A stretch of DNA of 36,106 nucleotides from Burkholderiales bacterium (GCA_019744945.1 JAIETT010000041.1:1-36106), one strand, 5' to 3'. Shown: positions 1-7,288, counted from the first letter of the stretch. Program-made: numbers and translations. Notes: generated from the sequence alone by a model not told the origin.

Positions 1-222
1 AATGGAAGGATACTCTCTGACATAATTGCCACCAGAGATATTGAAAATGATGAAAAAGCAAAAGAAGAATTCAAGCGGACCTCGCCAGCCACATCACCGC
101 ACATTAATGTTTACGGGAACTATATTTTTAAAAATCACCATAAGATAGAGTCAATTTCGCAAATTGTGAGCAAATTGAAATTTAGCGACAATAATGTTAA
201 TGAATTGGATGAGGATAGCTAA
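1..222 (+). CDS. 3' end of an unrecognised CDS (73 codons, cut by window edge)
   Basis: The frame is open from base 1 and ends at TAA 220-222, giving the last 73 residues of a longer protein. The visible part is polar, with an acidic helix (DIENDEKAKEEF), a short motif HINVYGNYIF and an acidic tail (NELDEDS). It is not the C-terminus of a Tn3 transposase, which is seen elsewhere in the window for comparison. I recognise no family. The start lies outside the window. Confidence 0.5.
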   Translation, partial: NGRILSDIIATRDIENDEKAKEEFKRTSPATSPHINVYGNYIFKNHHKIESISQIVSKLKFSDNNVNELDEDS

Positions 223-286
223 ACCGCCAATTTCGGGGGATGGGCTAAAATACCCATATATAACTAGAGAGCTAGTAGGGATTCGC
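223..286. other. short intergenic stretch with a small hairpin
   Basis: A weak stem (TGGG/CCCA) sits just after the stop of the first CDS at about 241-256. It has no strong T-run, so it is only a poor terminator candidate. Nothing else is evident. Confidence 0.2.
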
Positions 287-385
287 CTATGATTTTTTTT
301 CGTTATGGTTTACAATTGAGTAATCACGATCTAAACGCTGAGGATTTTCTTTAGATGCTTGTCCAAATATTTTTAATAGTCCCAT
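287..385 (-). CDS. small ORF, 32 aa, unknown
   Basis: On the minus strand an ATG at 385 is preceded by a good ribosome site (GGAG, 4 bases upstream) and runs 32 codons to TAG at 287-289. The product starts MGLLKIFGQASKENPQRLDR and is charged, with no membrane segment. It is convergent with the CDS that ends at 222. The degenerate inverted-repeat element at 413-599 begins about 27 bases upstream, so its promoter may have been disturbed. It could be a genuine micro-gene or the 5' stub of a longer gene. Function unknown. Confidence 0.35.
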   Translation of the reverse strand: MGLLKIFGQASKENPQRLDRDYSIVNHNEKKS

Positions 386-412
386 TGCTCTCCAGCTCTA
401 TTTGCCCACCTT

Positions 413-599
413 GGGTTATGTTTATATATTGAACCAAGTCCAATGAACTTATTTAAATCTGCTTAATTTACAAAATACATCTTTCATAATTTCAACTCGC
501 TATGTAGGCTGTACCAAAAACACCTATTTTTGGTACACTCAGTATAACCTAATGTTAGCAATCGTTATCGAAGTTCGTTGGATTTTACATGATAACCCC
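413..599. repeat. degenerate miniature inverted-repeat element, copy 2
   Basis: The left end (GGGTTATGTTTATATATTG..) and the reverse complement of the right end (GGGGTTATCATG..) share their outer bases and the core TCCAAYGAACTT. The left end also closely resembles the 39-bp terminal repeat of the element at 6782-6993. I read it as an older, decayed copy of that element. An internal perfect 9-bp hairpin (TACCAAAAA, loop CACCTA) lies at about 513-536. No target duplication can be recognised. Confidence 0.45.
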
Positions 600-650
600 T
601 AATAGAGACTGTTTTTCAAGCTTAAATAAAACATTAGGACGAGGCATTTT

Positions 651-1173
651 CTACATTATTAAGATATTTATTAGTCTGGCAATTTCCGCTACAGGAGTGT
701 CTTTATCTTTATGTAGAGTTTTTAATAGCTGTATCTGTTTTTCAGTCAATGATTTAGGCCGTCCACCTTGCCGGACTCTGGCTCTGTCCGCCTCTAACCC
801 TGCGTTAGTTCGCTCTTTTATTATGTCTTTTTCAAATTCAGCTAATGAAGCAAATATATGAAATATTAGTTCCCAGTTGGCGTTGTAGTATCAATATTTT
901 CATGCAGTGATCTAAGTCCAATTTGTCGCTGCTGTAAATCATTTACTATCGTGAGCAGGTCTTTCAATGAACGACCTAAGCGGTCAAGCGTCCACACCAC
1001 AATTACATCATTTGCTCGAGCATATTCAATTGCTTTATGTAATTGTGGTCGTGCTAATTTTGTACCAGTAATTTTTCTTGAAAGATGCGTTCACACCCGA
1101 CATTACTTAACGCATCAATTTGTAGATTTAAATTTTGATCTAACGTTGATACTCTTGCATAACCAATGTTCAT
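651..1173 (-). pseudogene. serine resolvase/invertase, frameshifted
   Basis: Reading from ATG 1173, the protein starts [18 protein letters not shown], with the catalytic serine in the ARVS motif and the conserved VWTLDRLGRSLKDL block. The reading frame breaks at about 868-872, just after DTTTPTG. It continues in another frame as IFHIFASLAEFEKDIIKERT and a Gly/Arg-rich linker, ending at TAG 651. The C-terminal helix-turn-helix is cut short. It is clearly related to the intact resolvase at 32296-32883. Its ATG overlaps the stop of the DUF2442 gene (ATGA), so the two were co-transcribed. Intact homologues resolve Tn3-type cointegrates or invert DNA; this copy should be inactive. Confidence 0.85.
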
Positions 1174-1457
1174 TGCAAATATCCCCATTGTATAAAGAGA
1201 TTTTTAAACTCTGGATTAGTTTTATTTATTAAGAAAAATAAATATTCTGGAGCGATATCTAAGGTACCATTTAACCAGGTAACTACACCCCATTCCTCTA
1301 ATTTGGCTTTTCTAAAAAGTTCTTTATCTTTTAATGGTACAAATACAGTTCCACTTTCTGGTAGATCTTGCAAATCAACTATACCTTCAGTACCATTATC
1401 AAACTGTAATGCTAATTTATAATCTTCGGCGTATCGACAAGATTTAACATGTAACAT
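1170..1457 (-). CDS. DUF2442 domain protein
   Basis: This 95-residue protein (start [19 protein letters not shown], then a GIVDL block and [13 protein letters not shown] near the end) has the layout of the DUF2442 family, small proteins usually encoded next to DUF4160. I chose ATG 1457 because GGAG lies 8 bases upstream; an upstream in-frame ATG at 1517 would overlap the DUF4160 pseudogene and has no such site. It follows DUF4160 by 5 bases and overlaps the resolvase start by 4 bases, forming one minus-strand operon. The DUF4160/DUF2442 pair has been suggested to act like a toxin-antitoxin pair, which is a hypothesis. Here only DUF2442 is intact. Confidence 0.75.
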   Translation of the reverse strand: MLHVKSCRYAEDYKLALQFDNGTEGIVDLQDLPESGTVFVPLKDKELFRKAKLEEWGVVTWLNGTLDIAPEYLFFLINKTNPEFKNLFIQWGYLQ

Positions 1458-1462
1458 AATTA

Positions 1463-1720
1463 TTACTCCAATGGTGTAATTGCTTTTAATGGTTCGCGTT
1501 TTTGCGCTAGTTCCCAATCCTTAAGTCGCTCTGTTCTATGTAATTCAACCCATTCAAAAACAAGATTAAGCGCGTGTCGCGGAAATTTATCCTTAATTAC
1601 AAGATTATTAATATTTACAGTGATTTAATATTCTCCGTATCGAGCATGGATGTGCGGTGGATTATGATCTCGCTATTGCATCATAATAATGATTCCTAAA
1701 AATCGTGATATCTCTGGCAT
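1463..1720 (-). pseudogene. DUF4160 protein with two in-frame stop codons
   Basis: From ATG 1720 the frame reads MPEISRFLGIIIMMQ, a TAG (1673-1675), then RDHNPPHIHARYGEY, a TAA (1625-1627), and then continues to a natural stop at 1463. The PEISRF.GI..M..RDHNPPH.H pattern and the WVELHRTERLKDWELA helix are diagnostic of DUF4160. There is no frameshift, only two nonsense codons at otherwise conserved spots, so it decayed by point mutation (or, less likely, the stops are read through). It was the first gene of an operon with DUF2442 and the resolvase. Confidence 0.85.
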
Positions 1721-1905
1721 AAAACTATTGTTAAAAATGTGTAAATTCTCACATAAAATCAAATAAATTTACACTTTGATTATTTTATGAGATATTTTAC
1801 TATTTTACGATGTTAATTAGATTATTTTTGAAGATAATTTAGAACATGTAATAAATGAGGGTTTATTACACGATGAGAATTGGCGGGGTATTTGACGGAA
1901 AATTC
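1721..1905. promoter_or_regulatory. AT-rich non-coding region, possible remnant res site
   Basis: This gap between the DUF4160 start and the Tn3-type end holds no gene. At about 1749-1795 there is an imperfect dyad (TCTCACATAAAATCAAA against TTTGATTATTTTATGAGA) of the kind resolvases bind. Its place at the head of a resolvase-containing operon fits a res/promoter region. The assignment rests on position and symmetry only. Confidence 0.3.
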
Positions 1906-1943
1906 CTTAGCGTACTAAAAAGCCCGAATTCTCTCGTGACCCC
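1906..1943 (-). repeat. Tn3-family terminal inverted repeat, solitary
   Basis: Read on the minus strand this 38-bp sequence begins GGGGTCACGAGAGAATTCGG and ends AGTACGCTAAG, matching the two ends of the 22510-36029 transposon except in the middle. It directly abuts a truncated acetyltransferase coding sequence. It marks the outer end of a second, older Tn3-family insertion whose transposase is not in the window. Confidence 0.85.
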
Positions 1944-2032
1944 TGTATGCTTCTACAATGGGTAAACCATTGTATGCAAAATTAGGTTTTGAAGAGGTTG
2001 ATGTATTACAAGAATGGCATTTGAAGAAATAA
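1943..2032 (+). pseudogene. C-terminal remnant of a GNAT-type acetyltransferase
   Basis: Immediately after the Tn3-type end, an open frame reads LYASTMGKPLYAKLGFEEVD and continues to a stop at 2030-2032. The pattern AS..GKPLYEKLGF is the typical end of a GNAT N-acetyltransferase (acetyl-CoA binding helix followed by the last strand). About 29 residues remain; the catalytic core is missing. The gene was cut by the transposon end and should be inactive. Confidence 0.7.
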
Positions 2033-2137
2033 ATTAACTATTAATTATTGAAATTTATATATACTAAACTCGCAATATCAATTGGTTGCAGCAAGGTTTA
2101 AAAAAACCTGTGGTTTACGCATCTGAATTACCGCAGT

Positions 2138-2175
2138 AACTTACATAGATTATGTAAGTTACGTAAATTATGTAA
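2138..2175. promoter_or_regulatory. palindromic TTACATA-type repeats, possible partition site
   Basis: A 23-bp near-perfect palindrome (AACTTACAT, 5-base spacer, ATGTAAGTT) is followed by TTACGTAAATTATGTAA. The same words occur beside and within the parA/RHH operon (3139, 3662, 4361). They are candidate binding sites for the RHH partition protein. The IS5-family element has inserted between this cluster and the next. Confidence 0.45.
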
Positions 2176-2204
2176 AGTACTACAATAATTTATAATAATT
2201 CTAA

Positions 2205-3074
2205 GAACCTGTTTGGAATTAATTGCCAAAAAATATTAAACTAATGTATGTTGAAATTTTTGAATGAGTTAAACATGCGAAAAAGCTATCCAAGCGACAT
2301 AAGTAAAGAGCAATTTTAATTAATATTACCTGATTTAGAGTCTGCGCATAAGAAAACTAAACCCCGTAAAATTGATCTTTATGACATATTTTGTGCGGTA
2401 TATTATGTATTAAAAAGTGGTAGTCAGTGGCGGATGTTGCCAAGCGATTTTCCTAAATAGGAGTCAGTATATTTTTATTTCAGAATATGGACAGATAAAC
2501 CAAAACCAGAAACGGACAGTGTGTTGGAGATGGTCTTAAAAAAAACTGGTAGGCTTGATACGTATAAAAGCTGGCATGCAAGAAATGATGAGTTTTTGCA
2601 TCGTTGATGCGCAAAGTGTAAAAAACACCGATACGGCAGAAAATAAAGGTTACGACGCGGGTAAAAAAATTTCAGGAATAAAACGTCATATAGCAGTAGA
2701 TACCCAAGGCTTGCCACATACCATTTGTATAACTACAGCTAATGTAACTGATATAGCTGGTGCTGAATTAATGTTTGAAGCTGCTAAAGATAATTTAATA
2801 GCAGTACAAAACGTGTTGGTAGATGGTGGATATCGCGGTGAAAATTCTGCTGAAACTGTTAATGAGATACTAAACGAAACAGTTGAGATTGTTAAAAGAA
2901 ATGAGCTGCATAGTTTTCTGATCTTGCCAAAGCGTTGGATAGTCGATCGCTCATTTAGTTGGTTAGAAAAGTGCGTAGATTATGGAAAAATTGCGAGAGG
3001 CTTATGAATACAAGTTTACATATGGTGATACTGGCTCTTGCAACATTAATTTTAAGAAGATTCTAAACGGGTTC
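2205..3074 (+). mobile_element. IS5-family (IS427-like) insertion sequence, inactive
   Basis: The 870-bp element has imperfect ends (GAACCTGTTTGGAAT on the left, GAACCCGTTTAGAAT as the complement of the right) and is flanked by the trinucleotide TAA on both sides (2202-2204 and 3075-3077). This is the TNA-type duplication expected of the IS427 group. It encodes one badly damaged transposase. It lies between two clusters of partition-type palindromes. Confidence 0.8.
2275..3066 (+). pseudogene. IS5-family transposase, multiply disrupted
   Basis: The frame starts at ATG 2275 (MRKSYPSDISKEQF) and meets TAA almost at once, then TAG after LPSDFPK, then loses frame at a run of eight A bases near 2537-2544. 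The second half runs open (about 2555-3007) and shows the DDE-domain landmarks SFCIVDAQSVKNTD and VLVDGGYRG. A further one-base loss near 2972 destroys the C-terminus. The expected catalytic glutamate in WIVERSFSWL is an aspartate (WIVDRSFSWL). Poly-A slippage can be programmed in this group, but two nonsense codons and a second frameshift make the gene non-functional. Confidence 0.85.
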
Positions 3075-3138
3075 TAACAATTATAAGTTTTCCAATAAAT
3101 AACAAATTTTTAAAAACTGTAAGCTAAATAATTTATTT

Positions 3139-3157
3139 AACTTACATAATTTATGTA
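3139..3157. promoter_or_regulatory. partition-type palindrome downstream of the RHH gene
   Basis: AACTTACATAATTTATGTA repeats the half-site found at 2138, 3662 and 4361. It lies just 3' of the RHH gene. It is a likely binding site of that protein. Confidence 0.4.
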
Positions 3158-3165
3158 TTTATAGT

Positions 3166-3522
3166 TTATGACTGCCGACCTTTAGGATGCTTTGTAATTA
3201 AAGAAACCAAATTTGCTAATTCATTTTCAGGTGTTAATTCTAATAGTTTAAGACCAATCCTAATTATTTCAGATTTATTTAAAGTCTTACCAGCAAGTCC
3301 AAATCTACTAACTTGTGCAGTAATATTATCAACTTCATCAATACCAAAAGTAAAAGTTAGATTTTTTGTAGTACTTACTTTTCTAGTTTCTTCATTATCA
3401 CCTAACCCCATAGCTTTATCTGCATTTTTAATTAATTGATTAGTTAAAATAGCTTCAGTAGGTTTATTTATTTGTTGATTAACAGATTTACCGATTAAAT
3501 CATTGAGATTATTCTTCTTCAT
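3166..3522 (-). CDS. ribbon-helix-helix plasmid partition protein (ParB-like)
   Basis: This 118-residue protein begins MKKNNLNDLIGKSVNQQ and has a disordered polar N-half followed by a C-terminal RHH-like domain (NLTFTFGIDEVDNITAQVSRF then LNKSEIIRIGLKLLE). This is the arrangement of the small centromere-binding partners of ParF-like ParA proteins. I prefer the ATG at 3522 because GGGA lies 6 bases upstream; an ATG four codons earlier also exists. It is the second gene after parA, 136 bases downstream. The TTACATAA-type palindromes around the operon are its probable targets. The protein should load on them and link the plasmid to the ParA gradient. Confidence 0.7.
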   Translation of the reverse strand: MKKNNLNDLIGKSVNQQINKPTEAILTNQLIKNADKAMGLGDNEETRKVSTTKNLTFTFGIDEVDNITAQVSRFGLAGKTLNKSEIIRIGLKLLELTPENELANLVSLITKHPKGRQS

Positions 3523-3563
3523 ATAATGTCCCATCTATATCTTTACAGCTTAATATTATAATA

Positions 3564-3590
3564 TTTTACATAAAATACATAAAGTATTAC
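3564..3590. promoter_or_regulatory. degenerate partition-type half-sites before the RHH gene
   Basis: TTACATAAAATACATAAAG lies upstream of the RHH start, in the gap after parA, and resembles the other TTACATAA words. It is a possible autoregulatory site. Confidence 0.3.
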
Positions 3591-3661
3591 AAGTTGCTTT
3601 TTAAGTTAAAGTAACTAAATTGATAACAGGTTTGATCATTTTTAACCTGTCGAAAAATATA

Positions 3662-3687
3662 TTATGTAAGTTACATAATATATGTAA
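3662..3687. promoter_or_regulatory. perfect partition-type palindrome at the parA stop
   Basis: TTATGTAAGTTACATAA is a perfect 8+1+8 palindrome, followed by ATATATGTAA. It overlaps the last codons of parA. It is the best-formed member of the family and may be part of the centromere or an operator. Confidence 0.45.
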
Positions 3688-4327
3688 GAACTTCATCAGT
3701 TAAAAGTGCAATTTCATTTTTAGCTTTACTATTTTTTGAAGTATAAACACTTTCACCAGCCAAGGCAACCTCACCATAAACAGAACGATTATTAACCTGA
3801 CATTTAAATAAATTAATATTTTCATCATTTTTGCAGTAATTAATGATACTTTGTGATAATCGTTTATTTGGTTCACACATATTTGGCACAATTTTAGAAA
3901 CTAATTTTTCATTGGTCATAGCGGCGGCAGAAATTAATTTTAATATGCCGCTGATAGCCCATAAATCTGTAGAACTCGGCTTAACTGGAATTATCGCAAG
4001 ATCCGAAACCAATAATGCTGATGCACTAAATTCAGTCTCAGTACTTGGAGGGCAGTCAATAATAATAACATCGTAATCAGCAATAAAATTTACAATAGAA
4101 CGATGTGCTTTACCTGCAGCACTTGCTAAACTTATAACATGGCAAGGAAACGGTAAATCATCGGCTGCACAATTTGCCCAACTAGTAGCGCTAGATTGTG
4201 TATCACCATCAATCACTAATACTTTTTTATTATGCCTAAGACTTAAAGTTGCTGCCAAATTCATGGTAATTGTTGTTTTTCCACAGCCACCTTTTTGATT
4301 AATTAGAGAAATTATTTTTGCAGCCAT
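3671..4327 (-). CDS. parA: ParA family partition ATPase
   Basis: The 218-residue protein carries the deviant Walker A motif NQKGGCGKTT (lysines 12 and 17), the A' motif VIDGDTQSS near residue 40, and Walker B DVIIIDCPPS near residue 90. It lacks the N-terminal helix-turn-helix domain of large ParA proteins, so it belongs to the short ParF/Soj-like plasmid class (type Ib). It binds DNA non-specifically when ATP-bound and moves plasmid copies apart with its RHH partner, encoded next. The promoter region (4328-4425) is full of TTACATAA-like repeats, which suggests repression by the partner. AACTCC before the start is consistent with a GGAG site on the coding strand. Confidence 0.9.
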   Translation of the reverse strand: MAAKIISLINQKGGCGKTTITMNLAATLSLRHNKKVLVIDGDTQSSATSWANCAADDLPFPCHVISLASAAGKAHRSIVNFIADYDVIIIDCPPSTETEFSASALLVSDLAIIPVKPSSTDLWAISGILKLISAAAMTNEKLVSKIVPNMCEPNKRLSQSIINYCKNDENINLFKCQVNNRSVYGEVALAGESVYTSKNSKAKNEIALLTDEVLTYIM

Positions 4328-4360
4328 AAGCTAACTCCTAAAATACATCATTAATTTATA

Positions 4361-4423
4361 TTACATAAAGTATTATAACATAATAATATACATAACGTAC
4401 ATATACTACATAACTTATGTAAC
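4361..4423. promoter_or_regulatory. parA operator / centromere candidate repeats
   Basis: This stretch upstream of parA holds TTACATAAAG, ATACATAACG, TACATATACT and TACATAACTTATGTAAC in quick succession. They share the half-site of the palindromes at 2138, 3139 and 3662. Position and repetition fit an autoregulated par promoter and partition site. Confidence 0.5.
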
Positions 4424-4916
4424 AAATTTAGCCAGCCAAGTTAAAACAACTATTCCTTAAGAGTAAATACATGTTAAACCACATGCAAAAGGTTAAATTT
4501 TTTGTGAACGGCAACCGTAGAATAAATCATTATTTAATTATGGGTTGCTATTGGCTTTTCTTACCAAACACACAATTAAATAACACTATTATTGCAACTA
4601 ATTTACAATTGTGTTAGCAAAAAATTATAATAATAAATTTTTTTGATTTTTGATTAATTTAAAGCTCTAGAAGCGTTTGAATTTAATGTCCTAATGGGTA
4701 ATTATCAATATTGTATTCCAGTTGTTACTATAGCCCTTAAAATGCCAACTATAGAGACGTTTATTTATAGTTGAGACTTTTCTGAAGCCGTCAATCAATC
4801 TTAATTACTTATGTTGCGCTCGTTTTGGGATATCATTAGGGATAAATTATTATTTAGGATATGATATTTATGTGGATTTATTTTCATTTTTAATTATTAT
4901 AATATTGTGGGGGTTT
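4424..4916. other. non-coding backbone region between parA and the origin
   Basis: I see no credible gene here. There are imperfect inverted repeats (GCAACC/GGGTTGC about 4507-4546 and ACACAATT/AATTGTGT about 4570-4615) and very AT-rich tracts. It may hold promoter elements for parA or origin accessory sites. Confidence 0.4.
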
Positions 4917-4940
4917 AAGGGGGTAGCTCGCTACCCCCTT
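4917..4940. terminator. strong GC-rich hairpin
   Basis: AAGGGGGTAGC and GCTACCCCCTT form a perfect 11-bp stem around a 2-base loop, unusually GC-rich for this window. A second small hairpin (ATTCGC/GCGAAT, 4952-4965) follows within 12 bases. The first could be a bidirectional terminator that insulates the origin, or part of a structured RNA. Confidence 0.5.
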
Positions 4941-4977
4941 TGATTAAAAATATTCGCTTGCGAATTATTTTATTATT

Positions 4978-5040
4978 GAGGTGAGGGGGCTTAGGGCGGG
5001 CGCTATACGAGGTACGAGTATTAGCGGGCGAACTCACCTC
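4978..5040. other. GC-rich structured block beside the iterons
   Basis: The outer arms GAGGTGAG (4978-4985) and CTCACCTC (5033-5040) pair perfectly. They enclose a G-rich segment with the repeated word GCGGGCG/GGGCGGGCG. It stands out sharply from the AT-rich surroundings. It could be a structured RNA, a replication or termination site, or an imported fragment. No coding frame fits. Confidence 0.4.
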
Positions 5041-5155
5041 ACATAGTGAGATAAAATTTTGCTAAAAATTTTTATTTCTATGATTATTTAAAGGATTAAA
5101 TAAGGATTAGGGGTGCTATTAAAGATCATAAAATCAGTAGGATATGTTGTAAATT

Positions 5156-5630
5156 GGTATCTGATAGTAACCTATTCTGGTATCTGATAGTAACCTAATT
5201 GGTATCTGATAGTAACCTAATTGGTATCTGATAGTAACCTAATTGGTATCTGATAGTAACCTAATTGGTTAAGAGCGTGAATAATTTCATGTCAAATTAA
5301 TATAAGCTGTTGTTTTGTGCTAAAATATGTTAACTCGGTATCTGATAGTAACCTAATTTCTTGATTATTCATGATAAAAATATGATTTGGGTATTATGTT
5401 AAATTAAATGTTTATTTGTATGAAATTTGTTGATCATGTAAGAAACTGTTTTATAATTGTTTAACCGCGGGTAGTATCTGATAGTAACCTAATCGGGTAT
5501 TTATCTTTAAAGTACTGACTTCCTAGATCAAGGATTCAACTAAATTGTGCAATTATCAAATAATAAAACATAACAATGCATTACACTGTTATGTTTTATT
5601 ATTTAGGTTATCGGTATCTGATAGTAACCT
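5156..5630. repeat. oriV: iteron array, probable replication origin
   Basis: The 18-bp word GGTATCTGATAGTAACCT occurs eight times, all in the same direction. Copies start at 5156, 5179, 5201, 5223, 5245, 5337, 5473 (first base A) and 5613. Four of them (5179, 5201, 5223, 5245) lie at an exact 22-bp spacing, two helical turns. The array ends 10 bases from the stop of the initiator gene. Iterons like these bind a TrfA/RepA-type initiator, open the AT-rich DNA between them and control copy number by handcuffing. Confidence 0.9.
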
Positions 5631-5639
5631 AGTTTATAA

Positions 5640-6599
5640 TTAAAATCTTTTAAACAGTTGTTGTTGAATTGGTTTACCATATTTATATATTACTAAATAA
5701 TTATTTTCGGTAATCTCCCAGCTCCAATTAGATTTGCTATCCACTGTTTTAAAAGCTTGCTTAATTAGGTCTAAAGCTGATTTAAGCTTTTGTTTAAATC
5801 CTTTAAGTTCTGAAACGCTTCTGCAAAGTGTTTGTATATAATTTAATTTTAATGGAATAGGGTTATTATGACTTTCATAAAAACTATAAATCCACCTTGC
5901 TAATTGGTTATCACCAAGTAAATTACGGACATTTTGATTTATTAGTGTGTAATCTTTATCTGAAAAAATATTAATCATTTTTTTATTGTATCTGATAACT
6001 AGCTTACCATCTCCGTTACCATCAATAAAAACATCATCAATCAAACTACCATAATATTCTTTACCACTAACACGTAATGTGACTTTGCCGAAAGCAAGTC
6101 TCTTTGCTCGTACAATCAATCTGTCTCTGGTAATTTTTTGATTACTTAGGTTCATTAATTTACAAAGTTCATAAAGTGTTATTCTTAGCTCACTATCAAC
6201 GTTATTCTTTTTTGCTAAATAAATTAATGTATCCCACAACTCTTGATCATTTTGATCTAAGTATTCACCACTAAATTTAATATCATACTGGCTCATGCTA
6301 AAAATAGCTTCGTCTTTAACTATAGATCTTTTACCTTTTTTTACAAGACCAAATAGAGCACTTCTTAAAAATCCATTTGGTATTGCTCTTTTTTCTTCAA
6401 AAATGTCAGGCAAAAATATTTCAGTAGGCCTTTGCATAAGCTCATCCTCTGCCCGTAATACAGCTATTTCCTCTTTAATCTTTTGCATATTCTGTATAAT
6501 TAGAAACTTTTGATCTGCTACTTTTTCATCATTTAATTGTTGATTCAATTGTTGAATTAAAAGCTCTTTATCTGCTATAGACATTCTATTTTCTTCCAT
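5640..6599 (-). CDS. plasmid replication initiator, TrfA-like
   Basis: The 319-residue protein has a polar coiled-coil N-terminus (residues 5-60). The block IPNGFLRSALFGLVKKGKR and then IKFSGEYLDQNDQELWDTL follow; both are hallmarks of the TrfA family of iteron-binding initiators. The C-terminal half, with LDLIKQAFK, fits a second winged-helix domain. I chose ATG 6599, with GGTGG seven bases upstream; the preceding codon is TTG and could extend it by one residue. Its iterons lie directly 3' of the gene. A TTAGGT/ACCTAA dyad upstream (about 6620-6660) may be an autorepression site. The protein should melt the origin and recruit host helicase. Confidence 0.8.
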   Translation of the reverse strand: MEENRMSIADKELLIQQLNQQLNDEKVADQKFLIIQNMQKIKEEIAVLRAEDELMQRPTEIFLPDIFEEKRAIPNGFLRSALFGLVKKGKRSIVKDEAIFSMSQYDIKFSGEYLDQNDQELWDTLIYLAKKNNVDSELRITLYELCKLMNLSNQKITRDRLIVRAKRLAFGKVTLRVSGKEYYGSLIDDVFIDGNGDGKLVIRYNKKMINIFSDKDYTLINQNVRNLLGDNQLARWIYSFYESHNNPIPLKLNYIQTLCRSVSELKGFKQKLKSALDLIKQAFKTVDSKSNWSWEITENNYLVIYKYGKPIQQQLFKRF

Positions 6600-6665
6600 C
6601 AAAATACCACCAAACTAAAGTTAGGTCAATTTTATAATTAAGAATACAAATTTCTAACCTAATAA
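6600..6665. promoter_or_regulatory. initiator promoter with TTAGGT/ACCTAA dyad
   Basis: Upstream of the initiator start, TTAGGT and ACCTAA face each other across a very AT-rich spacer of about 30 bases. Initiators of this type often repress their own promoter at inverted half-iterons. The half-site shares CCTAA with the iteron flank (AACCTAA). The role is inferred. Confidence 0.35.
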
Positions 6666-6781
6666 TTGAGGGATAACAAAGTTTAATGACATAACCCCAA
6701 ATTATACATCATTAAACCTATAATTTTCTAAGTGCTTGATTAATGCAGAATACTGTAACTTAAACACAATCCATTGAAGTT

Positions 6782-6993
6782 GGGGTATGTTTAGATATTG
6801 CAGCAAATCCAACGAACATAACAAACACGTTGGTATTAATAGCTTATATCGAAACATCCCAAAAACAGTTGTTATTGAAACATTAGAAAAATAGTTCCAA
6901 AACAGTTTTATCCCAAAATTAAGGCAGGTTATGTTTTGAAACAACCAAACCTGATATGTTCGTTGGATTTGCTGCAATATCTAAACATACCCC
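6782..6993. repeat. 212-bp miniature inverted-repeat element with 39-bp ends
   Basis: The first 39 bases (starting GGGGTATGTTTAGATATTGC) and the last 39 bases are perfect inverted copies. Ends of about 38 bp that begin GGGG are typical of the Tn3 family, so this may be a Tn3-derived miniature element (TIME). It carries no gene. It sits 49 bases upstream of the XRE gene and may supply or disturb its promoter. The flanking 5-mers (AAGTT and TAATA) do not match. A decayed relative is at 413-599. Confidence 0.75.
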
Positions 6994-7042
6994 TAATAGT
7001 GCATTTCAATACAATGCTAATAATACGCTGTAGATATATACT

Positions 7043-7285
7043 ATGCAAAAAGTTTACAATAGTAGTATGGAAAAATTATCACACCCTATATTAGGTATAA
7101 CTGCGGCTAACATTCGCAGATTACGTAAACAACTTGGCCTGTCGCAAGAAGAGCTGGCAGATATTGCTGGTTGTCACCGTACTTATGTTGGTATGGTCGA
7201 ACGTGCTGAAATTAATATTACCATAACTAATCTGCATAAGATTGCTACGGCATTGCAAGTTAATATAATCGAATTATTGAAATAG
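7043..7285 (+). CDS. XRE-family transcriptional regulator
   Basis: An 80-residue protein, essentially one HTH_3 domain: NIRRLRKQLGLSQEELADIA, then the recognition helix region GCHRTYVGMVERAEINITI and a closing helix KIATALQVNIIELL. It resembles restriction-modification controller proteins and small phage/plasmid repressors. No methylase or nuclease gene lies beside it. No clear ribosome site precedes ATG 7043, and the ATG at 7067 is an alternative. Its stop is only three bases from the stop of the convergent small gene at 7289. It probably represses a nearby promoter; the target is unknown. Confidence 0.85.
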   Translation: MQKVYNSSMEKLSHPILGITAANIRRLRKQLGLSQEELADIAGCHRTYVGMVERAEINITITNLHKIATALQVNIIELLK

Positions 7286-7288
7286 TTC

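Noticed and set aside
589-861. Plus-strand ORF of 90 aa
   Set aside because: It is the antisense shadow of the broken resolvase; its sequence matches the shadow of the intact resolvase at 32435-32848.
951-1232. Plus-strand ORF of 93 aa
   Set aside because: It lies opposite the start of the same resolvase and the end of DUF2442, both of which have clear family motifs.
5156-5630. CRISPR array
   Set aside because: The repeats are 18 bp at a 22-bp period with 4-5 base, nearly constant spacers. They lie next to a TrfA-like initiator, so they are iterons.
6702-6977. Minus-strand ORF of 91 aa
   Set aside because: It lies almost wholly in the inverted-repeat element and its peptide simply reads the repeat ends.
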